Below, in pieces: positions 1 to 7,708 of a DNA stretch of 19,059 bases. The number at the start of each line of letters is the position of its first letter. Positions within the stretch are counted from its first letter, which is position 1. The DNA is from Chitinophagaceae bacterium (GTDB lineage Bacteria > Bacteroidota > Bacteroidia > Chitinophagales > Chitinophagaceae), in NCBI GenBank assembly GCA_025351145.1, contig JANXWM010000470.1, positions 1 through 19,059 on the forward strand, written 5' to 3'. Below the pieces are notes generated by a model. It had not been told where the DNA came from. It made no database searches and worked only from the letters and a program-made list of their open reading frames with translations. Both the position numbers and the translations under genes were made by a program.

Positions 1-1
1 T

Positions 2-3000
2 TTTATGTACCCGGGTATAAAAAATATTACAAGCCCCGACCTCGCTGCTCTTGGTAACATCCTTTTTCGCGGAGATTTTTCCGGTACTATCAATAACTTC
101 AAAACAAAAGGTAATATCAGCAGTTTGCTTGGGGGCATTTACAGCGATATTACTTTAACCTTACCCAAAAAAGGTGAACCTGCTTACAAAGGAAATATTC
201 AATCGAAACAATTTGAACTGGGTAAGTTTCTTGAAGTTCCTTCTCTTGGCAAAGTGAGCTTTAATGGAAAGATTGAAGGAAAAAGTTTTGCGCTCGACAG
301 GGCCAAAACAAAGTTGGATGGCACCTTTGATTCACTTGTTTTTAATGGTTATACTTATCACAATCTCAACTTTGACGGCGCCGTTGAAAAGCAAAAATTC
401 AATGGCGATTTTAAAGCAAGCGATCCAAATTTTGATTTTACAAGTACCGTCGAGGTTGACTTTACAGGTGAGCAGCCTAAGTTTAATGTGTTGGGGGACT
501 TAGGTACTGCAAACTTTAAGAAGCTCAATTTCACCAACGAAAATTTTACACTTACCGGACTTTTCGATCTTAACTTTACCGGCCGCAACATTGATGCATT
601 CCTCGGCTCGGCCAAAATACTGAATGCTACTTTAATGCACGACAGTACCCAGCTTGATTTTGATTCACTTACTGTTAATGCGTCTTATGATGACGTTAAT
701 AAAAAAGTATTAAGTGTTGAAAGTAATCAGTTTAATGCTAAAGTAACTGGTCAGTATAATATCCTCGATTTACCCAATAGTTTTCAATCATTTTTAAGCC
801 GGTATTATCCGGCATATATCAATATCCCCAAATCAACACCCAAAAACCAGCAGTTTATTGTAGAGGTAAATACGAAAGACTTTGATAAATATGCCAGGGT
901 AATTGACTCAAGATTATCTGGTTTAGATAGTGCACAAATCATTGGTGGTGTAAACACAAACCGGCAGGACTCTGGTCTTTACCTGTATGCCAAAATACCA
1001 CACGCAAGGTTTGATAAATATGCCCTGGACAATGCATTAATAAAGGGTGTAGGCAGCTTAGACAGTCTAAATTTGAATGGTGATGTAGGTAAAATTTATG
1101 TCGGCGACAGCCTCTTTTTTCCAAATACACATTTTGATATAAGCTCTATTCACGATACTTCTTCCCTGCATCTTTCTACCAGTGCTAATGAAACATTGAA
1201 TGAAGCTGACCTTAACGCAAACGTTTATACGCTCGAAGATGGTGTAAGAATTAATTTTCAACCTTCCTCATTTGTAGTGAATTCTAATAAATGGCAATTA
1301 GACAAGGAAGGCGAAATTGTAATCAGAAAAAATTTCGCCTCGGCAAAGAATGTAAAATTCACGCAGGGTTTCCAGGAAATTACAGTAGAATCTGAAGAAG
1401 AAGATGGTGGCAACACAAGTAACCTTGTTGTAAAATTATCGAATGTTAACCTCGGAGATTTTGTGCCGCTGTTTACTAATAAACCAAGAATAGAAGGTCT
1501 TGCAAACGGCAATGTTCACCTGCGTGATTTTTATAATAGGTTCAACGCAAGTGCTACTATTGCAGTAGAACAGTTTCGTCTTGATAATGATTCTGTGGGT
1601 GTAGTTTATATTAATGCGGGTTACGATAATCTGCTTGGTAAAGTTGACTGGAAAGTAAAATCGAATAACAAAAATTATAATTTTAATGCGGATGGTTATT
1701 ATAATATAAAAGACTCAACCGGCACTCCGTTAAATACGACAGTGCATCTCAATAACACAAAAGTCTTTTTAATCAACCAGTTCCTTGATAATTTGTTCAC
1801 AGATATAGACGGCTTTGCCACCGGCGACCTAAACATAAAAGGCAATCCAAATGCCCCCGATCTACTGGGAAGAATAAGCCTCAAAGATGCAGCGATCACT
1901 GTTAAATACACACAGGTTCGGTATACAATTGATTCTGCCTATTTCGTGTTCGACGAGCATGGTATCAACTTTGGAAATTTTAAGATCCGCGATAAATACA
2001 ACAATACAGGAAATGTGAGTGGCGTTCTTGCTGAGAGCGGTTTTAAAAAAATGCAGTACGATTTTGACATGTCCACAGACAAACTTTTGCTCCTGGATAC
2101 CAAAGCAAAAGATAATCAGCAGTTTTATGGAAAAGCCATTGGCAGAGCCACTTTAAGCCTAAAAGGCCCCCAGGAAAATATGCGTATGAAAATTACCGGT
2201 GCAGTTAATGATAGCACCCATATTTTTATAGCCACTTCTACCAGTAAAGAAAGTGCCGATGCAGACTTCATCGTTTTCAAAAAATACGGAACTGAATCAG
2301 AGCAGCAAAAACCAGAAAGCGATACCAAGCTAAATATCGACCTCGATCTCACAGCCAACAACCAGGCACAGATAGATCTTATACTTGATGAACTTACCGG
2401 CGATGTAATTAAAGCTACAGGCAACGGCAGGTTAAGGATCGCTGTTCCCGCCAATGGCAACATGACCATGAACGGCCGCTACAACATTGAAAGCGGTGGC
2501 TACAATTTTAATTTTCAATCCTTCCTCCGCAAACCTTTCGATCTTAAAACAGATGCAGGTAATTATATAGAATGGACCGGTGATCCATATAGGGCAGATA
2601 TGCATGTAGATGCTCAATACACCGCAAAAAATGTAACGTTCAACGACTTGCTTACCAATACCGGCATCAACCTCGGAGGTACAGTGGCCGGTTACCGTGG
2701 CGAGGTATATGTTATCGCTTCTTTAACCGGTAAACTCACCAATCCGCAGATAAAATTCGCATTCGATTTTCCAGATAACAGCCCCATTAAAAACGATAAT
2801 AACCTCAAGCTGTTTTTAGACAAAGTGCAGAGCGACGACAACGAAATGCTTAAGCAGGTAACCTGGCTTATCGTGTTCAATTCGTTTGCGCCTTATGGCG
2901 ATATTGGCGGCGGTGGCGGCAACGTTGCACGCAACACAGGCATCAATACCATCTCACAAAAAATAACCGGCGAGTTAAACAAACTTGTATCCAACCTGCT

Positions 3001-3466
3001 CGCAAAAATTACCGGCGATAAAAGCCTGCAGTTCGATGTAAACACTTCCACTTACAGCAGTGCAGTTTTATACGGAACATCAAGTACATCCAACCGGTTA
3101 GACCGGCAGTCCATCAACCTCAAACTCAGTCAGAGCCTCGCTAACAACAAAGTCATCATCACTTTTGGCACTGGTCTCGATTTCAATATCAGCGGTTCAG
3201 CGGTGCAGTCTGGTAACTTCCAGTGGTTGCCTGATATATCCGTGCAATTCGTACTTTCCCGCGACAGAAAACTGCGGGCAATCGTCTTCAACAAAAGCAG
3301 TTTAGATGTAAGCACCGGCATCATAGGCCGCCGCATAAGGCAGGGCGTAAGTATATCTTACAGCTTCGATTTTCCAAAGGATGAGCCACAACTTTTAGCA
3401 ACCGATACAGCCATACAAAGAATCACCCGCCAGGCATTAAAAAAAGATTCAACCAATAGTAATTAA
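2..3466 (+). CDS. TamB-like translocation/assembly module protein (5'-truncated by window)
   Basis: The frame is already open at the first bases, so the first ATG at base 5 is probably internal and the gene starts upstream. About 1,153 residues are visible; Bacteroidota TamB-like proteins are usually longer. The protein is made of repeating beta-strand segments with many Asn, Asp, Gly and Phe residues, as expected of a long beta-taco or AsmA-like protein spanning the periplasm. The last 400 or so residues match the TamB C-terminal domain (DUF490): they include the stretch GNGRLRIAVPANGNMTMNGR, then a YNFNFQSFLRKPF segment, and end in predicted beta strands. A GGGGG run near residue 965 is a flexible link. 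By family knowledge it works in the envelope with a BamA/TamA-type outer-membrane protein, or in phospholipid transport. No partner gene is visible here. A repeat element starts within about 20 bases of its stop codon. Confidence 0.88.
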   Translation, partial: FMYPGIKNITSPDLAALGNILFRGDFSGTINNFKTKGNISSLLGGIYSDITLTLPKKGEPAYKGNIQSKQFELGKFLEVPSLGKVSFNGKIEGKSFALDRAKTKLDGTFDSLVFNGYTYHNLNFDGAVEKQKFNGDFKASDPNFDFTSTVEVDFTGEQPKFNVLGDLGTANFKKLNFTNENFTLTGLFDLNFTGRNIDAFLGSAKILNATLMHDSTQLDFDSLTVNASYDDVNKKVLSVESNQFNAKVTGQYNILDLPNSFQSFLSRYYPAYINIPKSTPKNQQFIVEVNTKDFDKYARVIDSRLSGLDSAQIIGGVNTNRQDSGLYLYAKIPHARFDKYALDNALIKGVGSLDSLNLNGDVGKIYVGDSLFFPNTHFDISSIHDTSSLHLSTSANETLNEADLNANVYTLEDGVRINFQPSSFVVNSNKWQLDKEGEIVIRKNFASAKNVKFTQGFQEITVESEEEDGGNTSNLVVKLSNVNLGDFVPLFTNKPRIEGLANGNVHLRDFYNRFNASATIAVEQFRLDNDSVGVVYINAGYDNLLGKVDWKVKSNNKNYNFNADGYYNIKDSTGTPLNTTVHLNNTKVFLINQFLDNLFTDIDGFATGDLNIKGNPNAPDLLGRISLKDAAITVKYTQVRYTIDSAYFVFDEHGINFGNFKIRDKYNNTGNVSGVLAESGFKKMQYDFDMSTDKLLLLDTKAKDNQQFYGKAIGRATLSLKGPQENMRMKITGAVNDSTHIFIATSTSKESADADFIVFKKYGTESEQQKPESDTKLNIDLDLTANNQAQIDLILDELTGDVIKATGNGRLRIAVPANGNMTMNGRYNIESGGYNFNFQSFLRKPFDLKTDAGNYIEWTGDPYRADMHVDAQYTAKNVTFNDLLTNTGINLGGTVAGYRGEVYVIASLTGKLTNPQIKFAFDFPDNSPIKNDNNLKLFLDKVQSDDNEMLKQVTWLIVFNSFAPYGDIGGGGGNVARNTGINTISQKITGELNKLVSNLLAKITGDKSLQFDVNTSTYSSAVLYGTSSTSNRLDRQSINLKLSQSLANNKVIITFGTGLDFNISGSAVQSGNFQWLPDISVQFVLSRDRKLRAIVFNKSSLDVSTGIIGRRIRQGVSISYSFDFPKDEPQLLATDTAIQRITRQALKKDSTNSN

Positions 3467-3482
3467 GTCATTTTTTTTATTG

Positions 3483-3650
3483 GCCAGAAGCAAGTACTGC
3501 TATGAAGCTTCTCTTGCGTCGCACTCTTGTACGTTCATAACTTTTTTGAGCCGCAGGCGGCGGGTACAAACAGCAGCCAAAAGTTCAAACCGGTTATGCA
3601 GTACAAGAGTGCGACGCAAGAACCGATACCCAATGATATAATGCCCGGAC
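3483..3650. repeat. Paired palindromic element, type A copy 1
   Basis: This element has two head-out arms. The left arm runs from a head at about 3483 (GGCCAGAAG) to a core at 3514-3536. The right arm has its core at 3601-3619 on the opposite strand and a head ending with GCCCGGAC at 3650. The cores are a perfect 19-base inverted repeat. The 64-base interior (3537-3600) is 58/64 identical to the interior of the copy at 11299-11470, counted by eye. The interior also holds a small inverted pair, AACTTTT and AAAAGTT. It could fold as a long hairpin in DNA or RNA. Confidence 0.85.
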
Positions 3651-4006
3651 AATAACAATGATTTTATTTCCTCTTAAAAATATCTCCGGGGAAAAGATGT
3701 TTCATAAAAAGTTCTTCAATAAGTTTGGCAGGGTTATCACTGCCAAAGTCGATCATATAAAGCATCAAAAGAACAGCCCTTAACACTTACAACTTATTAC
3801 TTAAAACTTAAAACGCTCCATGAACTTTAGCCTGAGAAATGAAGTTAAACAGCTTCAAACAAAAACTGAATATTTATTTAAAAATATTGAAGAAAGATTT
3901 TTTTCAAAATGAAATAAATCTTGCTAAAATCATCCATCTTTATAAGCCAGCATAACTGTTGTAAAAAATTGCATTAAAAAAATAAAATTTCAATAAATAT
4001 TTAAGC
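3651..4006. other. AT-rich intergenic stretch before the DapA-like gene
   Basis: Between the paired repeat and the DapA-like gene there are about 356 AT-rich bases. They contain a possible minus-strand small ORF (listed separately) and long A/T runs close to the next start codon. I searched for a TAnnTTTG promoter box in front of the DapA-like gene and did not find an exact one. The cluster promoter must lie in this stretch if it is transcribed from here. Confidence 0.5.
3664..3786 (-). CDS. Possible 40-residue small ORF or gene remnant
   Basis: On the minus strand, a GTG at 3786 (or an ATG at 3765) opens a frame that ends with TAA at 3664. The peptide reads VLRAVLLMLYMIDFGSDNPA and continues to a basic end, HLFPGDIFKRK. 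Its composition looks protein-like, unlike the surrounding A/T-rich DNA, with a hydrophobic start and an amphipathic middle. I do not recognise it. It may be a real small protein or the tail of a gene lost when the neighbouring repeat inserted. Support is weak: there is no homology, no clear ribosome site and only 123 bases. Confidence 0.22.
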   Translation of the reverse strand: MLRAVLLMLYMIDFGSDNPAKLIEELFMKHLFPGDIFKRK

Positions 4007-4933
4007 ATGGAAAACGTGAAAGAACTGGCAGGTGTGGTACCTATTATTCCCACGCCCTTCTTAGAAAATGAAGCAATAGATGAAGCCGCACTTAGAAGTT
4101 TAATTGAATTTGCAGTGGGTGCAGGTTTGCAGGCCGTTTGCCTGCCCGCCTATGCCAGTGAATTTTATAAACTAACCGACGAGGAAAAATTACAGGTAGT
4201 AAAAATTGCTATTGACCAGGCTGCCGGCCGCATAAAAATTATGGCTCAGTCTAACAGCCCATCTTTAAAAATTGCTATCAAACTGGCGTTGGCAAATGTG
4301 GCAGCAGGCGCTGACATTATTTCGTTGGCCGTTCCACGAATTTTTAATTTACCTGAGGCTTCTATCAAAGCCTATCTCTCCGAATTTTTTGCATCAATAC
4401 CAAACACACCCGTATTAATACAGGACTTTAATCCCGGTGGTTCTTCATTAAGCGTATCCCTGATTAATGATTTGCGCAATGCGCATTCCAATTTCAAATA
4501 CCTGAAATTAGAAGAGCCCTTATGCGCCACAAAGTTTGAAAACATTATAAAAGCAACCGAAGGAAAAGTTGGCGTATTCGAAGGATGGGGAGGGCTTTAT
4601 TTAATGGAGTTGGTTCCCATAGGCATCAGCGGGGTAATGCCGGGACTTGGCGTTTCTGATATTTTGCAAAAAGTGTTTTCGCTACGCAAAAATGGAGATA
4701 CAGAAAAAGCCTTTGAAATATTTGAGCGTGTGATGCCGCAGATATTCTTTTCGCTGCAAAACATGGAGCTGTTTCATTATGCAGAGAAAGAATTATTAAT
4801 GGCAAGGGGCATTCTTACAAACAGCAATTCAAGAAAGGCGGCTTATATACCGGATGCTTCCTCTGTTAAGTATATCAGCGAAGTGAATGAAAGGATTTTG
4901 AAATTGATAGGTGATATAAAAGCAAACAGTTAA
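4007..4933 (+). CDS. DapA/N-acetylneuraminate lyase family protein
   Basis: The protein has 308 residues, a normal length for this TIM-barrel family of class I (Schiff-base) aldolases and dehydratases. The N-terminal GVVPIIPTPF strand and the Schiff-base segment YLKLEEP, with the lysine at residue 167, are both visible. Two usual active-site elements are altered. The GTTGE loop is replaced by AYASE (48-52). The YN of the dapA-type YNxP loop reads QDFNPGG (139-145), so the conserved tyrosine is missing at its expected place 28 residues before the lysine. The protein is therefore unlikely to be the lysine-pathway DapA and is more likely a carbon-carbon lyase or dehydratase for an unknown 2-oxo acid. 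It is the first gene of the catabolic cluster, 100 bases before ridA. The ATG at 4007 is the natural start, next to the conserved first strand. Confidence 0.85.
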   Translation: MENVKELAGVVPIIPTPFLENEAIDEAALRSLIEFAVGAGLQAVCLPAYASEFYKLTDEEKLQVVKIAIDQAAGRIKIMAQSNSPSLKIAIKLALANVAAGADIISLAVPRIFNLPEASIKAYLSEFFASIPNTPVLIQDFNPGGSSLSVSLINDLRNAHSNFKYLKLEEPLCATKFENIIKATEGKVGVFEGWGGLYLMELVPIGISGVMPGLGVSDILQKVFSLRKNGDTEKAFEIFERVMPQIFFSLQNMELFHYAEKELLMARGILTNSNSRKAAYIPDASSVKYISEVNERILKLIGDIKANS

Positions 4934-5033
4934 ACAACGCAGCATAATTTTAAAATGAAAATGCAGGAGTTCGTAACTTTTAACTTCTATAATTTTTTAC
5001 AAACAGCTTTTAATAAACTTTAGAAATTTATTT

Positions 5034-5423
5034 ATGAGTAAGACTAAAATTGTACATCCTGACAGGGACCTGAATTTTGTAACAGGTGCATACTCCGACG
5101 GCGTGTTGGTGAATGGCTTTCTTTTTGTAAGTGGCCAGGCAGCGGTAGATTTTAAAACCTCCACATTTGTATTGGGCACAATTGAAGAGGAAACCACCAG
5201 AACATTGGATAATATAAAAGCCATCATTGAGGCTACAGGCGCAACCATCGATGATGTGGTAAAATGTACCGTGCATTTATCTGATATAAAAGATTTTGAC
5301 CGCTACAACAAAGTGTATGCTTCTTACTTCACCGGTATAAAGCCTGCACGTACAACTGTGCAGTCTGTATTAGCTGAAAATATAAAAGTGGAAATTGATG
5401 CCATTGTAAAAATGCCTGATTAA
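5034..5423 (+). CDS. RidA family reactive intermediate/imine deaminase
   Basis: The protein has 129 residues, the standard size for the YjgF/YER057c/UK114 (RidA) trimer. The substrate-binding arginine is in KPARTTVQS (R106) and the glutamate in VEIDAIV (E120), the pair expected of active imine/enamine deaminases. By family knowledge RidA proteins hydrolyse 2-aminoacrylate and other enamine or imine products released by PLP enzymes. This fits the class III aminotransferase encoded further down the cluster. It lies between the DapA-like and the ceramidase-like genes on the same strand. A solo repeat arm follows its stop codon. Which RidA subfamily it belongs to cannot be decided by eye. Confidence 0.92.
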   Translation: MSKTKIVHPDRDLNFVTGAYSDGVLVNGFLFVSGQAAVDFKTSTFVLGTIEEETTRTLDNIKAIIEATGATIDDVVKCTVHLSDIKDFDRYNKVYASYFTGIKPARTTVQSVLAENIKVEIDAIVKMPD

Positions 5424-5471
5424 AGGGAACTGCTTTGAGTGCTTGCTGATGCACCATGCACAATAGATAAC

Positions 5472-5531
5472 AGAACCCTGAAGAGTGCGACGCAACTGGG
5501 TTTAATAGCAGCAATGAAGTTTGGTTCAAAA
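5472..5531 (-). repeat. Solo arm of the dispersed repeat, degenerate core
   Basis: Read on the minus strand, a head GAACCAAACTTC (5531 to 5520) leads to the core TTGCGTCGCACTCTT, which ends at 5481. The last part of the core is altered (CAGGGTTC instead of GTACGTTC). No second arm is visible between the DapA-like and RidA genes. It sits in the 174-base gap between ridA and the ceramidase-like gene. Confidence 0.75.
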
Positions 5532-5597
5532 TAAATACGCTTCTTAAATAATGTTCCTGTAAAAATGATGATCCATTAAATCGTAATTCTATTTGCA

Positions 5598-7016
5598 ATG
5601 AATAAAATAAAAGTTCACGCTGCTTTACTGGTTGTAGCCGTTTTGTTTTTTACGTCTTTTACAAGTAATGCACAGCAGGTAAAATCAACATTGCTGATCG
5701 GCATTGCCGAGGTAAATTATACACCGCAGGTTGGTCTTGACATGGCGGGCAATTACCGTGGCAATGATTATGCTTCCCGTGGTGTGCATGATTCTTTGTA
5801 TGCAAAGGCTTTGGTGGCAGCCAATCAGAAAGGCGAGAAGGTTGCATTACTTACTGTCGACATCTGCTACATTCCCAAGGAAACCATTGAAATGATGCGT
5901 GCTTATATCGCTGCTCATTCAACTATCAAAGCAGAGAATGTAATGATCATGGCAACGCATACACACAGCGGCCCCGTGGCTGAATTGAATGCGCCAAAAG
6001 TAAAAGAGTTTCTTAGCAAAGCAGCGGGTGCAGTTGTGGAAGCAGATAAAAATTTAAAACCTTCTGTGCTGGCGGTGGGGCGTTCAACAGAAGACAGGAT
6101 TTCGCATAACCGCCGCCTTAAATGTATTGACGGCACCACGCACATGTGCTGGGAAAAATTTACACCCGGTTTTGTAATAGAACCATGGGGGCCAATAGAT
6201 CCTGAAGTGATTACACTTTCTGTAACACAAAACGGAAAGCAGAAAGGAGCTGTTGTAAATTTCGCCTGTCATGCAACAACACTTACTGGCAACAATTGGT
6301 TGTACACTGCCGACTATCCCGGCTACATGGCAGAGTCAATACGCAGGGCAAAAGGCAAAGATTATATGCCCATGTTTTTCAACGGAACATGCGGCAATGT
6401 AACACAGGTTGATTACAAAGTTGGCTTCCCCGATACTTACCAGGAATGTCAGCGTATCGGTTATATGCTCGGTGTTGCAGCCCTCGAAGCAATAAGAAAT
6501 GAAAAGCCTGTTTCGAGCGACATACTCGAAGTTTCAAAAGAGATGGTTCCGGTAAAACACATCACCATAACAGATGAACAATTTGCATGGGCGCAGGGCA
6601 TTATGAAGAAAGTGGAGAAGGAAGGTATGCCCCCTGCACAAGCTGATGGAATACCTGATGCGCAGTATGCAAAGGACTGGATTGAAATGCACCGCACACA
6701 GGATGTGGTGGATAGCCTGGAAGTAATGGTGATACGGATTGGCGATGCTGCATTCGTGGGTTTGCCCGGCGAAATGTTCACCGAATTTGGAATGGACATT
6801 AAAGCAAAATCGCCCTGCAAAAACACGATGGTGATGGGCTTAACCAATGATGAAAAAGGTTATTTCCCCACCAGGGTTTCCTTTACGCAGGGGCCAAAAG
6901 GTTTTACACCCATGATCACGGGTTACGAAACAACACCGGGTACAACAAAGTATGAAATTGGTGCAGGGGAAAAATTGACCGAATCGGCGATTAAGCAATT
7001 AAAAGCATTGTTTTAA
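5598..7016 (+). CDS. Secreted neutral/alkaline ceramidase-like amidohydrolase
   Basis: The protein has 472 residues with a clear signal peptide (basic start, hydrophobic 8-22, cleavage near SNAQQ). The rest matches the N-terminal catalytic domain of the neutral/alkaline non-lysosomal ceramidase family, without the C-terminal Ig-like domain of full ceramidases. Zinc-site elements are visible: THTHSGP (120-126), an NFACHATT histidine (H225), PGE with E392, and late tyrosines near GYFPT and GYETT. FNGTCGNVTQ (261-270) sits where the family has its active-site loop. Members split N-acyl amide bonds. True ceramide hydrolysis is not implied, since many Bacteroidota carry this domain in carbohydrate or amino-compound gene clusters. 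Here it would act in the periplasm or outside, ahead of the permease and aminotransferase encoded downstream. Confidence 0.85.
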   Translation: MNKIKVHAALLVVAVLFFTSFTSNAQQVKSTLLIGIAEVNYTPQVGLDMAGNYRGNDYASRGVHDSLYAKALVAANQKGEKVALLTVDICYIPKETIEMMRAYIAAHSTIKAENVMIMATHTHSGPVAELNAPKVKEFLSKAAGAVVEADKNLKPSVLAVGRSTEDRISHNRRLKCIDGTTHMCWEKFTPGFVIEPWGPIDPEVITLSVTQNGKQKGAVVNFACHATTLTGNNWLYTADYPGYMAESIRRAKGKDYMPMFFNGTCGNVTQVDYKVGFPDTYQECQRIGYMLGVAALEAIRNEKPVSSDILEVSKEMVPVKHITITDEQFAWAQGIMKKVEKEGMPPAQADGIPDAQYAKDWIEMHRTQDVVDSLEVMVIRIGDAAFVGLPGEMFTEFGMDIKAKSPCKNTMVMGLTNDEKGYFPTRVSFTQGPKGFTPMITGYETTPGTTKYEIGAGEKLTESAIKQLKALF

Positions 7017-7046
7017 TCAGCAGGTATTTTGTGTGTTTTTTTATGG

Positions 7047-7673
7047 ACCGGGCAGAAGTATTTCAATTGATCGTCTGTTGCGTCGCACACTTGTACGTTC
7101 GGAATGTCGTGCGTCTTTGCGAGGAACGAAGCAATCTGTGTTTCGCATGTTTGGTTGAATGAATAAAATACAGCTCAATAAAATTTGAAAGATCATAAAG
7201 TAGCAATATGCAAAAAGGAGGAGCTGTATATATTATGACCAATGCATTAAAGTCAGTTCTTTATACAGGTGTAACTTCTAATTTAATTAAAAGAGTGCAG
7301 GAACATAGAAACAAAGTTTATCCAGAAAGTTTTACTGCAAAGTATAATGTTATTCATCTTATTTACTATAAAACCTTCCCCGCTATTGAAGAAGCGATCT
7401 CGGAAGAAAAGAGAATTAAAGCTGGTAACAGAAAGCAGAAGAACGAGCTTATTAATTCAGTAAATCCTGACTGGAAGGATTTATGGGATGAAGATGTAAG
7501 TAAATGGTAAGCTTTCTTTTTGAACGGCATGTAGATGTAATTTGATCATTATTTACAGCCCTGTTTAACTTTAAAGCACAGACTGCTTCGTTCCTCGCAG
7601 TGACGGGTAGTTGTTCCGAACGTACAAGTGTGCGACGCAAGGGACGATCAATAGAATAAATGAAGTTGGGTTA
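7047..7673. mobile_element. Inverted-repeat element carrying a GIY-YIG nuclease gene
   Basis: Two long arms bracket one small gene. The left arm (7064-7140) and the right arm (7577-7654) are inverted copies that align almost end to end, with near-identity over ATTGATCGTC, the TTGCGTCGCAC core, CTTGTACGTTCGGAA and, further in, TGCGAGGAACGAAGCA. Weaker similarity extends outward to heads at about 7047 (ACCGGGCAGAAG) and 7673. The outer part belongs to the window-wide repeat family. The inner part (7117-7140 and 7577-7600) is a different repeat seen only here. The element lies in the 692-base gap between two cluster genes, and its own ORF is unrelated to the pathway. I infer a cargo-bearing mobile element. 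No target-site duplication could be confirmed. Confidence 0.7.
7208..7510 (+). CDS. GIY-YIG family endonuclease (small, stand-alone)
   Basis: The protein has 100 residues and is a single GIY-YIG domain. VYI (7-9) and YTG (19-21) are the two signature strands. R29 and H33 in IKRVQEHRN are the catalytic helix residues. The metal-binding glutamate is in EEAISEEKRIK (61-71), and NPDWKDLW closes the domain as in the stand-alone (UPF0213-like) type common in Bacteroidota. The active site therefore looks intact. Such proteins nick or cut DNA, but their cellular role is mostly unknown. The gene is more AT-rich than its neighbours and sits inside inverted repeats, which suggests transfer or mobility. 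A loose promoter-like sequence (TTG then AAAATTTG, 7155-7187) lies upstream, too weak to list separately. Confidence 0.92.
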   Translation: MQKGGAVYIMTNALKSVLYTGVTSNLIKRVQEHRNKVYPESFTAKYNVIHLIYYKTFPAIEEAISEEKRIKAGNRKQKNELINSVNPDWKDLWDEDVSKW

Positions 7674-7708
7674 ATAAAAAGCATTTATAAAACAAAGCAA
7701 TAAATGAA

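Noticed and set aside
3483..3650. The short paired elements as integron attC sites or CRISPR units
   Set aside because: They lack the GTTRRRY / RYYYAAC boxes of attC sites, no integrase is nearby, and the copies are far apart with no regular spacing or spacers.
5590..5597. Promoter box TATTTG directly before the ceramidase-like gene, and a similar one at 11910
   Set aside because: Both lack the two bases between TA and TTTG and have no properly spaced upstream box, so they do not meet the pattern.
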